A DNA stretch of 64,000 bases from Sialis fuliginosa (GCA_961205875.1 OY540813.1:25143001-25207000), one strand, 5' to 3'; shown: positions 38,200 through 52,274, counted from the first letter of the stretch. The notes: a model not told the origin generated them from the sequence alone. Translations and numbers: made by a program.

Positions 38200-38470
38200 A
38201 CCAATTGTCATTTATTTCGAACAACCTGCTGAAACTGACCACGTTATGCCATCCATCGGCTAAACCCGGCTCTACAGCAGTAACAGTACACAATAACAAC
38301 ATCGACAGTACAAGAAATGGGAGTTCGTGATGATCGACCTGTGGAGAGAGATGATGATGCCAGCAACCAACCAACCAACGACCTATGCAAGGCCGCGCCA
38401 AGGCCGTACGTTGGCCGCCATCATCGTGGAGATTCTGATTCGCAGCAGTAGCACTCAAATTGACCCTTTA
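38200..38470. other. Less AT-rich block with open frames on both strands, unidentified
   Basis: Plus strand: an open frame runs YKKWEFVMIDLWREMM...QGRTLAAIIVEILIRSS. Minus strand: a frame contains a leucine-rich stretch HELPFLVLSMLLLCTVTAVE. Neither has a convincing start, splice pair or known domain. It may be an exon of an unrecognised gene, a conserved non-coding segment or a decayed repeat. Confidence 0.25.
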
Positions 38471-39361
38471 AGGATCATAATATATGCCAGAGGTTTTGAA
38501 TTTTTTAATTTTTACAACAAAATTGAAATTATTTTCTCCAGTTCTAATAAAGGGCATATAGAATATTATAATATAATGAACCATAATCCAGTCAATGCCC
38601 TTTTTTGCCCATTGACCCTAGAAATACTAGAATTTATTTCTTTGGTGGTAACATGATATCTACATAAATACTATCTACCATCACAAGCAATAAAAAATAT
38701 ATGATAATAAAAAGTACTTATAAGCTTGGACATTGCAAATTTTAATTCTGGTTGTTTCAGGAAGGGGTAAGTTTGAAAAAAATCCCTTTTTATCAATTCT
38801 AAAACTGATACTTTTAAATTGGAAATTTATAAGAAAAGATTGAAGACAATTATTGCTTTTTCGCCATATTCAAAAGAAAAATTTTGGGTCTCCGATTTCA
38901 AAATTTCCATAGGTTAAAACAAAACGTACGTCTCTAAAATTCTTGTCACACGCACAACTCATGAACCACTGAACGGATTTTCATGTAACTTGGTGAATTA
39001 ATTAGGTCTATCTGTGAGGGGTTTGAATTCCCACTTCAGCTCTGCTACGGACAGATAACTATGTTTTATGAATATTAAAAAAAAGTGTGCAAATGTTTAT
39101 TCGGTTTTGAAAAATAATAAATTATGTTGATAAAATCTATTTATTTATCAACATGATTTATTAATTGTCAAAATTGAATTTAGAGTTAATAAACTATATA
39201 GTATTATATTTATAATAAAATTAAGTTAGTGCAAATTACTTAATGTTATATATAGATGTTTCCATACAAAAATCGGGTGAAAAGAGGGGGGGGGTACCTC
39301 AAATACCTTATTTTCAAAATATCTCAATAACAACGCAGTTGATAATTGTTTATAATATTTT

Positions 39362-40139
39362 TACTTTCTTATACCATGTATATGAAATATACATTAGTAT
39401 AAGTAAGTATAGTGAAGCCGATTTTTTTCGAACTCCGGATTTTGACGGAATTATCTATTTTGACCTTCCCTGAATCCATTCTGACTATTTTCGCCATGAT
39501 GTCTGTGTGTCCGTCTGTCTGTCTGTCTGTCTGTAAGCGCTGTAACTCAAATACGACAAATCGTAGAAGGGTGATATTTTATACTTAAGATTAATTTTTG
39601 GCTGGGAAGAAAACGTCCTATTTTTGAAAACGATCTTTCAACCGGATACGGATGTTTACCTACGTCGATTTTTTAATTTTTCGAATTACTCTGAAACAGT
39701 GCGAAATAGAGAAAAATGGTAAAGTTAAAAAATGTAGGTAATATTTATATCTATAATTTATGTTCTATTCATTTTTTTGTAAAAACGAATTTTTGAAAAA
39801 AAAATTTATTATAATTCAAATGGTCTATAACAGAAAAAAATGTATGGGGAATAAATTATAGATAATAACATACTCGACATTTTTTATCTAAAACATTTTT
39901 TTCTTATTTCAAAAATAATTCAAAAATCCAAAAATTTACAAGAGTAAACATCCGTTTTCAGTTATTACGTTAAAAAAAAAACACTTGTTATATAAATATA
40001 AAATTATTCATTTTGTTCTTTCTTGTTAGTTTGTTAGAAATGTTTTAATAAACAAATAATCACGTATACAATTCTCTGTTAGGTTAGGTTAGGTTAGGTA
40101 TAAGAAAGTCCCGTGGTTCCCAAGGCAGATATTTTGTAT
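39362..40139 (+). repeat. Dispersed palindromic repeat family 1, copy 2, ending in TTAGG array
   Basis: Homologous to 10687-11590 (GACCTTCCCTGAATCCATTC, ACGACAAATCGTAGAAGGGT). It contains a (CTGT)n microsatellite at 39513-39534 and, near its right end, four perfect TTAGG units at 40079-40098 followed by TATAAGAAAGTCCC. Confidence 0.7.
40079..40098 (+). repeat. Interstitial telomere-type (TTAGG)4
   Basis: Four exact TTAGG pentamers, the canonical insect telomere unit. The array is too short and too embedded in an interspersed repeat to be a telomere. It could be chance, an element-borne motif or a double-strand-break repair scar. Confidence 0.75.
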
Positions 40140-40308
40140 AGCATTACACTTTTTATAAAATAGTCATTGAGTTTTTAAAAGTAAAATGTCCCCTTACATA
40201 TTCCCATTCTGAATTTAGCACGTGGAACTACATCATGTCAATTAAATTACATAACGAACTAAAACGAAAATATGGAGTACCGGAAATCCAACCTGAGAAA
40301 TGAAGATA

Positions 40309-40336
40309 TACTTACATACATTCATGTATGTAAGTA
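40309..40336. repeat. Perfect 13-bp-arm palindrome
   Basis: TACTTACATACAT and ATGTATGTAAGTA are separated by TC. No T-run or adjacent gene gives it a terminator role. Confidence 0.55.
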
Positions 40337-42600
40337 CTTAAACATAACATCCGACATTTGTCCGTTTAAGAACGAACATTAAAATACTGATCCGCACATT
40401 ACAATGAAAAGGACGATGTGAACGTTGTCACTGGCAAATATACAGTTTTCAGAGGTCATAAGACTCGTAATTCTTTTTCTCGCAAAATTGTTAAAGAATT
40501 AAACGTAGAACTGACACGAACGGAAACGTGTGAATCGACCATTATTCTTAATATTTTCTCACTTGACACGGAATAAAGTAGATATGAAGAAACTGTACAG
40601 TAAAAATAATATAAATATTTACACGTAGATATTATTATATTTATTTACTGGCAAAGAAAATATCAAAATATTTTATGAACGATGCATGTTACCTGAAAAA
40701 TTGTCTAGGATCTATATTACAGAGCATTAAATTTTCTATAAAAAGGTTATTAAATCTTTTATAGCAATTTATTACTTTATATATTACAAATGCTAAGAGG
40801 GCCCTGTATGGTATAAAAAAAAGGTTTTAATACACTGAAAAGTTAAATTTTGAGATGAGATTTCTATTTTTTTAAGAGTTGACTGCATAGCAATAAAGGA
40901 TATTCAATTACACTAGAGAATTTTATAAAGGTCTTCAGATATTACGCAGGCATATTTTAATTTAAATTCGCTAAAAGTAATTTATTTATTTATTTTGTCA
41001 AAAAATATTTGTATATATGAAGCAAAGGAGAGGCCTATAAGTAGCATTCCGCCCCGAGCTCGAACCTTCTTTAGTCCGTCACTGCATATTTCCTTTGGGT
41101 TTTTAATCAAATTCTTCGAAAAATGTATTTCTTTGTAAAATTTAGCTCAAGGACTACTTTGTGCCATCATTTGGTAGATGGTTTTTTATATTAATTGTTT
41201 AAAAATCAATTTTCAACTATGTAATGTTACGTAGGTATTAATTTAAACATTCAAATACAAAAAATTGATATTATATTATAGACAAAAATGCAAATTTTCG
41301 TATTGACAAGTAAAAATAAAACAAAAAGAGTACTATTCAGCATGCTCAAGAGATTTTGCAGCATCATGTACCAAACATAATTTATCAGATCGTTATAAAA
41401 AGAAAATAAGTCGAAATGAATTCCGTTACAGCGAGGATCCATTGCAATTATATTCTAATTCAAAATGCAATAACGGATTTCTCATTTCAAAACATAATGT
41501 GTTAAATGAAAAAAAAAATGAACACACCTACAAAATAATGCATCAAAATGCAGTGTGAATGAAATACACATTAGACACACAAACACACACCTGCATGTGC
41601 TGTTGTAACTTTTATATTGTATTACAGTGATTCTAAACATTACAAATATTATTTGTAATATATAAAATATAATGTAACTGTAAAATATTAAAATTTACGT
41701 GGACGGCAATCGGCATAAGCAAAAGTTAAGCTTTCGTGGTCGTTTTTAAACATCCTTCAATTCTAGACTCCTGCTGTAACTCGTAAATGTCCACTAGTCG
41801 AAGTAATGTTATTTTATATCTTGGAAGCAGATTCATGCTGCTAAAGAGACGTAATTTTGAATCAAGCACCGCAACTTCGGAGAATGGTGGTAATTAAAAG
41901 CGTATGTAAGTGCAAAGCGACGCAAGTCGGAGAGGCGAAAGAATGAAAGAGGACATTCTGATTTATTCTCACGCGTCATTAATTTTCATGACCAAGAAAG
42001 TTATATCTTACAATAAAAAAAATTAAAACCTGTATTGTTCTTTTTTTAGAATAAAATAAAATTAGATTTTTTTAAACTTGTCTATGTAGTACAGAAATAA
42101 CGTGATCAAAACACAAATAACTGAATTTTTAAATTTAGAAAACTACTAATCACAACTCAACATCAGTTGAGACCTAAATAGACGAGTTCGGAGGTTTATG
42201 GCGTGTTGAAACCGAATTCTAACCTAAAAGTGCCAAAAATGACGATTTTGAGCCTATTTATGAATATAATACTCTCGATGAAAAATGTTCATGCGTTGTA
42301 AAAACATAGTGTAAAAAATGAAAAATCCATTTAATTAAATGTATTATGCTTGGTTCTGTTAATAATATGACAGTTATTTAAAGGAGCATTTAGTTAAACG
42401 ATAATACTGGACGTTAATAGGCAGTATTTTATTAAGTTTTCGTTCACAGTAACAATCTTTAACATATCTTTCTCCTTTAAAATGAACTTTTACTTGTCAT
42501 TATATGATTTTTTTTAAAGAGTAAAATAATATATTCATAAATATGTGCCAAAATCGTAATTTTTGGCAGTTTTAGGTTAGGATATATCACGAGAACCTGA
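40337..42600. other. Gene-empty stretch
   Basis: AT-rich sequence with no recognised exon, RNA gene or complete element. A C/A-rich simple tract lies near 41570-41600. Confidence 0.35.
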
Positions 42601-42601
42601 A

Positions 42602-42682
42602 CTATACTTTTAACGGTAAAACGCACGATTCGTACCGTCAAAACCCCGGCAACCACTGCATTCTTAAATTAAATAGAGTATA
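42602..42682. mobile_element. 81-bp MITE, family 4 deletion derivative
   Basis: TATACTTTTAACGGTAAAAC on the left and AACCACTGCATTC...AAATAGAGTATA on the right match the complete copy at 27807-27920. The left arm is largely deleted. Confidence 0.65.
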
Positions 42683-42849
42683 GTTGAGCAATTTTGGAAG
42701 CGGATTCAGTTTTATACAAAATAACAGTGAATTAAATGAAATAATTAGAAAGAAAAACTCTCATTAAAAAATGTAAAATTTTAAAATCAACAACGACAAA
42801 CCATTGATTTACAAACGCTGGTAGATTGGTAATGTTTTTCGTTAGTTAT

Positions 42850-43000
42850 GGAGAGTAATTATAAAATTCTTGTACGCGCTCGCAAGGAGGGGGCGGAGGA
42901 GGTATCGCGGTTCACGTGCGCCACAGCCGAGGCCCTCATAACGGTCCGCGTCGCTGCCAGCGGCCCAAAACACAGGCGCCACAGATCTAACAAGTACACA
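42850..43000. other. GC-rich block of uncertain nature
   Basis: About 130 bp at over 60% GC in an otherwise AT-rich region. Open frames exist on both strands (plus: KEGAEEVSRFTCATAEALIT; minus: RSVAPVFWAAGSDADRYEGL). There is an AG at the minus-strand 5' edge but no matching donor, and no domain was recognised. A small exon or an old repeat are both possible. Confidence 0.25.
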
Positions 43001-44871
43001 CATACATACACTTTTATGTGCGATAGATATATTGTCTATAACAATCGATTTATTTGTGTTCATTGAATATTAGTCAATTATGATACTGACGTATTTGAAG
43101 TCTCAATAGAATTTTATTTGCTGAATAAAAAAACGTTGATATTATCTTAAATGTATGCAAATTTAAAATAATTTATGTGCACGTATATAATATTCTATAA
43201 ATAAATAATTAACGGAACAAGAAAAATGCTTTTACTTTTATGTACAGCTGCCTCAAGCTCTTCAATTAAACTGATAAAGAATTAAGAAGTAAAATAAAGA
43301 AAAAAATAGAAAAAATGTTTAATTATTTACTATACATAATAATCAATAATTATTATTATATCTAAAACTAAAACCAGAGAAATGGTCGAAGCAAAACTAC
43401 AAAGCCTCCAAATTTGTTTTATACTTTAATAGAAGTTCCTCGCGCCTTTAGCCGTGTATATTATGAAAACAAATAATTTTTTAATATTTATACATTTTAA
43501 TTAAAAAATACAAATATAAAAAATCATTGTTTTCTTAAATGGTCTAATTATTTAATATAAACTGTTGGTTTAATTACAGCATCACAACCAGTCTGTCAGT
43601 ATTTCAAGTCCTTTACTAAAAGTACATTTAAAAATAGTAAAAAATACATGATATACTTAATTTTAAGAAGTATTTACTTCAAATACATTTTAAAAAAGCA
43701 AAAAGGATTTGATACTTCAATACTTTGATTATTCTTGCCATTTTTATATACATATTTTGTTAGAAACTATCGATTTTTCTTATTGAAATAACTATTTCTC
43801 GGATTTTAAAAAGATTTCCAAACAATGAAAGTCTCATCGAAATCGATTCAGAGAGGGGGGGGGGGAGAGAAAAATTCTAAAAACTATCAAAATACCAATA
43901 AAACGACAAAGCCTACAGATTTGTACATATTAATGTAGATTTTATAAGTCAATTTTAACACCTCACGGAGAGGCTTTACTAATTTTTAATATCGTGCATA
44001 GGAAATGCATTATAATTTGAGGAACATTGTCTGAAAACCTCCTAACAATTAATTTATACAAATTAACAAAATTATTCAGAACAGTTACTTAAAAATAAAC
44101 TAAACAATAAACCTACACAATTGTTAAGTACAAACAGTTAATAAAAATGGGTTGTATTTTTTTTATATTCGCATTGAAAAAAAAATACCAGTCATGTTAA
44201 ATAATGAAATCATTAAGCTGGATATTCGTTGTACAATCAAATTGTTGAATGTATTATTCTTTATAACGAATAATTACTGCATACTCCGTTCTGCAGATCA
44301 TTCAATACATGTTTGAATATATAGGTATTTTGACTGTCTTAATTTAACCCTCCCAGTCAATGGATGTTATTTTAAACGATGAATGCATGTTTTATTGTTA
44401 TAAAAATGTATTCAATATACTCCAGGTTTATTATGACGTTTATTAAAGCCGGTATGCGTCAAACTAAAATTAAAAGGTGATCAGATACACCTCTTTAAAA
44501 CACTGTCTCGCTACACAATTAATTTCCAAATTTCTCGCTTTTTTAAATTTTCAATCAACAGCAAAGCTGTGCATGTACATAATTAGCAGTACTTAAGACA
44601 GTATTGCGATGTGACGACTAAAATTTTAAGCTTTTTTCAGATTTTTTTTATAATAGAATATAATATAATCTGTTTAGTCATTTTTGTAATTTTATTTGCA
44701 TCATAAAATATACAAAAAAAAAATTTTTTAGTAAATTTTATTATACTTTGTGTTTTTTGAGGTCAAAGCGGACTCGAAAACGAATGAAATGTTTAAATAA
44801 AGGAATAATATCCTATTTTCCCATAAGAGCTAGCTTTTGATAGATCCATGGTATCCATCCACCCACACTAA

Positions 44872-45060
44872 TCCATACTAATATTATAAATGCGAACGTG
44901 TGTCTATCTGTCTCTCTGTCTGTTTGTTACCTTTTCACGGCTAAACCGTTGAACCGATCTTAATAAAATTTGGCAAGGAGATATCTTGCATCCTTAGAAA
45001 AAACATAAGCTACTTTTTTACCCGAAAAATGTATTAGATACAAAAATGGGCGCGTGACAT
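44872..45060 (+). mobile_element. 5' end of a Helitron/RTE-like element (fragment)
   Basis: TCCATACTAATATTATAAAT, preceded by A, then TGTCTATCTGTCTCTCTGTC and ACGGCTAAACCGTTGAACCG. This is the widespread insect start motif with 'TCTATACTAATATTATAAA' and 'ACCG' pairing words. No matching CTAG end was found downstream on the same strand, so it is truncated. Confidence 0.6.
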
Positions 45061-46249
45061 TTGTACGCGCGACCTGTTTTATTATTTTTAAATTTGTATT
45101 ACCTAACCTTCTTCATGAGTTTTATCGTACATGGATTTTCTCCTTTTCTAACAGCTCCTACCTAACCTAAATTCCACCCGAACGATTTGAACAGTACACG
45201 ATAATTATCATTTAAAGCACAGGAAAATTAAGTACAAGTAGGTACGCGCATATTATCCTATGTTTCTTCACAACCATACGTATTATGCGATAAGTCGATA
45301 TATGTATATACAGAGAGCAATAAATTCCAATCTTGTATCGTAAAATCAGAATTATTTCAAGACATAAAACTGATCTTATGTTCGTCAGAAACTCAGCAGT
45401 AAATTATTTACATTAACTATATTAATAACAAGCAGGTCTCCGCAGCTTCGCACGCGATTTATTAAAAAATGTCTGTAGCGTTTTAAATATTAATGTTAGA
45501 TATGGTCTCGGGAACTTTATATTAAACTAATTGAACTCGACAAAACGTCCATACATAATTTTTTTGTCCATACATAAATTTTTTATAAATATATATTTTT
45601 TATTTTAGACCTGAATACGGCTGAAATGGTCCGCGATTTTTTACCTACACAGATAATTTATTCACTGCTTTGATATGATATAATGGGTACAAGCAGATTC
45701 TATTTCATGTTCCATCAAGTCAGAATTTGACAAAGTTTAAAAAAAAAATCTTATTCTATAGTTTTTCGAGAAATTTGAAATAAAATCGAAAAAAATACAA
45801 ATGTAAAATTAATAATTCCCTGACCTATGATATTATACTAGCCCATTATATCATAATGATTTACAACCAAAATTTTAAACTTTTGTTTACTTCGCAAATA
45901 ACAGTAATTTTATTACAAGGTTTTAAACCTCAAAGGTAATCATTCATACTTACATTAATTTTTAAATGAAGCATTATTTCAGAGTAAATCATTATAATTA
46001 ATTCAGTTTTAGTACTTTATACTGGTTTATTACACTATTATAAAATTCCTTAAAGAAAGCGCTAGAAATAAATGTTTAATTTATTATATTATTACTTATA
46101 CATTTATTATTAATTGTTTTCAGAATTGCATTTTTGAAAACTAAATAAATTAGAAAACTCCAATAGACGTTATCAAATAAATTGTACTTTTTATTTGGTT
46201 TAAACAAATAATTCATTGTCAAGATAAAATAATTCGGTCAAGATCTACA

Positions 46250-46630
46250 AGATCTACATTTCGATACCCCACACGTCTTGGTATACATTTTTTTTTATTT
46301 GGGGGGGGGAGATTTTCTTTAAAGCCCCCTGCAGGCACCATTTTTGATTTAGAAAAAAAAATAAGAAAAGGGGTCAAATTCCACTGTTTTGGTTATACGT
46401 TTTGACGTGCCACATGCCTTGATATGAAAAAATATATTTTTTGTTTTACTTTAGCCCAAATTTTTTTCAAAAAATTTGTAGATATTTTACTAGAGGGCAT
46501 AATTTTACATGTTGAGTAAAAATTTCAAGTTTCTAGTTTATATAGTTTACGAGATATTTTGGTTTGACTGAAAAGGACGTACGGACAACAAAGTAAGATT
46601 AGTAGAGTTTCTTCGGAACCCTAAAAATGA
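46250..46630 (+). repeat. Non-LTR-like repeat tail, related segment at 17.1-17.4 kb
   Basis: Contains TTTTTGATTTAGAAAAAAAAA and GGGGTCAAATTCC, shared in inverse with 17250-17310 (AATGGTGCCCGC, GCATTTGACCC). It ends CGGACAACAAAGTAAGATTA then TTCTTCGGAACCCTAAAAAT, a 3' tail style seen in insect non-LTR retroelements and their SINEs. Confidence 0.5.
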
Positions 46631-47411
46631 AAATATACGTAAATATTTTGACAATCTTACACTAACAATATTTGTTATTTTTATAAATAAAATTTGTGTA
46701 TTTAGATTCACTAGGTCAATTACAACGTGAAAATTAAATCAACACAACAATAACCAAATAATAATAAAAATACATACATTTTTTTATTAATTATTATTTT
46801 TAATATTTTGTGCTACTGTTTCTACTCATCTACATTTCTTGCGGTGAATTCTGTCATTTTCTCTACTTAAACCTACATTATACGATATACATATGTATAT
46901 ACTAATTATATTTAGAATAATACACTCTATTGGCTTATGGAAAAAAATGTTTTCTGAAAAATTTAAAGAGGTGATAATTATAGCTCCCATAAATTTTTTT
47001 ACCAAGTTACTTCAAAAGCTGAGTGTACCACAGAGAACGTTTTCTTATGAGTCAAATTATGTTATTTTTAGTGTTCCATACCGAAATCAGAAAAATGTAA
47101 CTCTTATGCAATTAATACTGTGTTGATCTAGAAAACTTAAATTTGGCATAATTATAGTAACTAGTGGACCAATAATAAACATGTGATATAAAAATAAATT
47201 GTTGTTTTTGGCGCTTTTACATTGTGCTGCCACCCTTTTGATATTATCCAAAGTAACCTAATACTGGTTCTTAAATGTTTTATTGTACGGTACGGGCCAC
47301 TAATACGCGAGGCTCGACTCATACTTGAGATTTTTTTGTAATGTAATTAAATTAATTAAAAACTTTTTTGAACGCGTATCCATAAAATGAAAATAATTAT
47401 AAGTTGTACCC

Positions 47412-47443
47412 CCTATAATATAATATAATATAATATAATATAA
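47412..47443 (+). repeat. (ATAAT)n microsatellite
   Basis: About six perfect 5-bp ATAAT units. Confidence 0.8.
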
Positions 47444-47447
47444 CACA

Positions 47448-47516
47448 GATACAGTATTTTGAAGGGAAACTTGGCGTACCCCCTGGGGTCGCGTACCACT
47501 GATTGGAAACCACTAA
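47448..47516 (-). mobile_element. Terminus resembling a hAT element (fragment)
   Basis: On the minus strand the end reads TTAGTGGTTTCCAATCAGTG, then GTACGCGACCCCAGGGGGTA. This 'GTGGTTxxCAA' start with a following GGTACGCG segment is common for hAT-type MITEs. The partner end was not secured: a candidate CTGGTTCTTAAATG lies near 47264. Confidence 0.4.
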
Positions 47517-47542
47517 TCTACAAGACGAGACTATCGTTGTAC

Positions 47543-48070
47543 AATAGGCATGATGCCAGTAACAAAGTATCACTGAAATTATGATTTTAAATAATGAAAT
47601 AAGTTAAAAAGAAATGTATTTATTTTTATATTTAAAGCGAGATTAATATGATTTTTGTTAAAATAAAAACGCAAAATACAGCAATACGCCATGTTTAATA
47701 AAACACCAGTCACAGTGGATGACGTCACGGCTACGTAAACGTCATTTTTGTTTCATTAATATCTACACTGTTTATAAATTATTTTGTGGTTTTAAATTAT
47801 CAATTTGCTCAGTTTTGTGTTACCAAAAGTAAAACCAAGAAACATTAGCGATGGAACAAGGATTTATTATAGTTAACAAGAAGTGTTTACATAGGCGCGA
47901 TGTCAAAAATGCGCCATGACACCTGCGAGCGTTTTGGCGTCAAATTCAAAATTAGTTTTAAAAGAATCAATTTTTGTGATTAAACCTTTATTTTCTGCAT
48001 AAATAAGCATTTTTTTGGAAATAAGAGACTCGTAAGATCATCATAAAATAGTTTTTAAAAATTAGGCACC
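47543..48070. mobile_element. Inverted-repeat element, family 2 copy 2
   Basis: Near-colinear with 19740-20256, including AATAGGCATGATGCCAGTAA and GTGGATGACGTCACGGCTAC. It has an extra segment of about 30 bp around CAGTTTTGTGTTACCAAAAG and a damaged right end (ATTAGGCACCATTC). GAGAC words flank it on both sides (47522-47533, 48075-48095), so it may have landed inside another element. Confidence 0.7.
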
Positions 48071-51000
48071 ATTCGAGACCGAGATGAGACGATATTTCAC
48101 CGCCAAGTATTAATAACAATAATCTTCATTTAAGATGTTAACTCATTATCAGAACAGTTAGATACAATCTAAAATAAACTACAGATAAAATAATTATACT
48201 TGACAGAAAAATCCTAAATTGATACAAAAAAAAACATAATCAAAATCATTAAGCATATAATTACTGCATCTAGTACAAGATTTATTACTAATTCTTTCTT
48301 GAATCACGGATACGGCAGTGCATTCAGTTTGGTCATATGTCATAGCCAGCGATACCGTGGGTGGGCAGAAATGCAGAAGTTGCATATCATTATAATTGCT
48401 AGACGAGCAACAACCTTCACGGCCATAAAGATTTTTATTTCTACAAATATGGCTGTGAATAATTATTGTTATGTAATAAGAAAACTAGCGATGTTATCTA
48501 TACAAAATCTTGTATGTATTAGAACTATCTGGAAGTAAATAAACATAAAGTGGGTATGAAATGTTTAATAAACTATTATTTAATACTAGACTGCCCCCCA
48601 TCGAAATTGAACGAAGTGGTGTATTCGGAAAAGTATCTCACAAATAAAATGTGCCTCAGAACATTTTGATTGTTGTCATATATTACAAAAAATATGACAC
48701 ATCTATCAAAAAATTTTCGTTGAAAGAACTACTTACGTATAAATTCTCTCACCGACCATATAAAAAAATTATAAAACGATGTCAGCGATATCTGTTGACA
48801 ATCTGTTAAAATTATAATTCCGGTCATTACGCATTGGGTATTATGGTTTATTTTTTAACTTTACTTATAAAATAAAATCATTAAATTCGATTAAGTGGGG
48901 AAAAAAATTGTTTTTGTTTTAAATATATCGATGTATGAATCAATAATTGACCAAATGTGATTATAAACACAATGTCTAATACAAATATTTATTTATTGAT
49001 TGTATTTGTAATACAATTTGACTTTGATATGTAAATAAAGTAAATTACTTTTGATTATTTATTTCGGTAAAACGTCTTATTTTGGCCTTGTTTTTTGTAC
49101 CCAATTAAATTTTATCGCACAATATTAAAATTAATGTATTTTTTCATTGATAAAAATATGAGTCAGAAAATAATAATCCGAAAAAAAGAAAACAGTTATT
49201 TAGAAAAATACTTCATATACCTGTAAATATGGTCCCACAACGCGGGTTCTTAGGCCAGGATCTCTGGCAGGCTCTCATACCACTAACAACAAGTCGGTGT
49301 AAGGATCTTTTTTTTTAATCCTTCATTCTTTTTTCTTATAATTGTACGTGACACCCAAAAAAAGTTCGTCACACTGACTGTTTAGTGGTTATTCAAATTT
49401 CTCTATATTTTTTTCGCAGCACGCTCTAACTCAAATCACCGACTACACCACTGAAAATATCTAGTACTAAATTGAATGACTCTCTCCCCCCCCCCCCCCT
49501 CCACCCCTTATGTAGCCATGCCTGTAGTAGTTATTTTCATTAAAAAAGTCTAAAGAAAATTTACTATTACATATCACTGTTTTTATCCTTTACAATATAT
49601 TTAATATAGTCGTAGTATATCTACGACAAAACACAGAATACGAATTCAGATTGATAAATAAAATACAGCTTCTACTAAAAACATCATGGTACCACAGCTT
49701 CGAAGACCCAGGTATGTTTTTAGAAAACAGCTTAAGATTTTTTTTTCTTTTTTTTTGTATTATCGAAAAATGTGAACTTTCATAAACATGCTGTTAAATT
49801 TTGATCGCAACATTCGCATTATTCCGGTCGCTACATCTTAGAAAAAGAGATCGACCAACTGCGTGCAAGATATATGCTAATTTTAAACGCGTTTTTCTCG
49901 AAACGTCGTTTTTCAAAACGAAAGAAGGTTTTAAACGAAGAGTTTTCAAGCTATCCTTCTCAAATTTTGCCATATCATTCTTCAGACCATTCCTTAATGT
50001 AGTGAGCAAACTTTTTTTTATTTGAAATTTTCACATTTTTTTAAACGAAAAACTGTTGAAAAAATGGCACAATTCGACACTTAATTTTGAAATGGCCACC
50101 ATTTTGTTAATTTTCATCGGAAAAAAATCTTCCGTACTAATTAATAATCTTTTTGGTTTGTTTCAGATAATTTTTAGAGTAGGAATAAAAAATAAAAGTA
50201 AAACATTAGAAAATATTTTTATGTACAACATAAGTCATTTGAATAAACGAAAAAAAAATCGGACTGATTATGGAATTCTATTTTTTTTTAAATCATGAAA
50301 ATCAGCAACAAAACAAAAGTTGTTTAATCAGCGGACTAAAATCATCAGATAAGAAAAGGAAGATCAAAAATATCTCCGATTTAAGTGGTTCGAAGAAAAT
50401 TCCACGGGGTAATTCTAGTATTTAATAAGAATAAACCTTTTACAAACAACTGTTACAGTATAATGATATCTGTTACATCATTATTTTCTCACAGTTCTCA
50501 ATGATGATTGTATGAGTGTATTCTCTTTTTGGACATGATGTTATTAAATTAGGAATTTTGATCAAATTTTTTTCCATACAATTTTGTCTTCTATTTTTCG
50601 TTAATAGAATTATTATACCGTTATTGATATCAGAAATTTAATTTAGAATTCAGCCGTTACGCTGGCTATCAATATTACTTAAGTAAATTGTTATTTTGTA
50701 TTATGATTAAATTTATCTGACATGGAATACTTTGTGGTGAAGTTACACAAGATTGAAATTCATTATAGAAAATTTTGCATTTTAATTTTTAACATAAACC
50801 TACAATATTTACAGTTAACAATTTCCGATGTATCTTCGATATTATATTTTCCTGATATTTATTTTTATATTTCACAAAATCCAGCATTTTCTATGTAAAC
50901 TTTATTTTAATAATAAAATAAAAAAATTCAATTAATTTTTTTTCGTGGTTGCATTTGACATTAGACTAACATTAATTGGTATTCTTCAAAATTTTAGATT

Positions 51001-51164
51001 ATCATAAAATATCATTAAACGAGACTTGTCTCTAAACAAAATAGAGACCGAGACTGAGACGAGATTGACTTAAATTTGGACGAGACGAAACCAAAATAAT
51101 AACATTGAAATTTAGTCAGAAATAATTTTTTTAAATAATTATTTAGAATCACACGCTGTTCATT

Positions 51165-51687
51165 CTCAGTATTACGTACAAGAAAGTCCCTTGGTATCTA
51201 TGGCAAACACACACACTATTCAATCTCTGTAATACGTATAAGAAAGTCCCATGACACTCATGGCATATATTTCTTCTCTGTTATGAACCATTTGAATTTT
51301 AATAATTTTTTTAAATTTGTTTTGTCGAAAAAATGAATAGAACACAAATTATAGATAATAATATTATACCTACAATTTTTAACTTGATTTTTTTTCTAAT
51401 TCGCACTGTTTCAATGTAATTCGAAAAATTCAAAAATCAACTTCAGTAAACATCCGTATCCGGTTGAAATATTATTTTCGAAAATAGGAGATTTTCTTCT
51501 CAAACAAAAATTAATCTTAAATATAAAATTTCACCCTTCTACGATTTGTCGTATTTGAGTTACAGCGCTTACAAACAAACAGACAAACACACATACATCA
51601 TGGCGAAAATAATCAGAATGGATTCAGGGAAGGTGAAAATGGATAATTCCATTAAAGTTCGGATCATGGATATAAGAAAGTAAAAAT
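51165..51687 (-). repeat. Dispersed palindromic repeat family 1, copy 3
   Basis: Minus-strand copy with GACTTTCTTATAC-type ends, ACGACAAATCGTAGAAGGGT and CTTCCCTGAATCCATTCTGA. The segment with AAGAAAGTCCC...GGCA is locally duplicated (51170-51210 and 51235-51268). Immediately upstream, 51025-51110, lies a GAGACGAGA-rich block. Confidence 0.7.
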
Positions 51688-52274
51688 CATAAATACGCCA
51701 CTGCATTGAACATGTGAAAAGAAATTATAACATAATAACAACATCCAGTACAGGTAAATAAAATGTTGCATTAATTAAAAAAAATTATAAAATTAGTGTA
51801 ATTGTTTGTGGAAAAGGCACGTCTCATAGCTGCGGCGCGGGCGCACAGATATATTATTTTCAGTATGTAAGTATAGACGCTGGCTTATAAATAATATCCC
51901 CGTACGAAGTGAGGACATTAATGAATGTCTGGATACATGTTTATTGCAACAAGTCACTGGCTCCAAGATTTATTGACTCTCGTAACTATTTTATGTATAT
52001 GAAATTACAGATCTCGAAAACATATGTAATGGAAATTAAATACGCTCAATTCCAACCTGTATTATTCAAAATTCTACATTTACTGCAGTCATAAGCCTCG
52101 CTTAACGAAGCCTGGTTATTATAAAAGTATCCCTTTATTCATTAGTTGTGATTTTTTTATTCGATGTATGCATACATTTTTAAGTTAAAATAACCATTCA
52201 ATTTGACGGTGCCGAAATTTAAAAATATTAAGTAAGCCTAATCACGTCACAAGTTTGTATCTGTATTGTTCTTA

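Noticed and set aside
42842..43066. GC-rich block as an upstream SMG6 exon
   Set aside because: No frame resembles the EST1/TPR region and no donor follows in the right phase.
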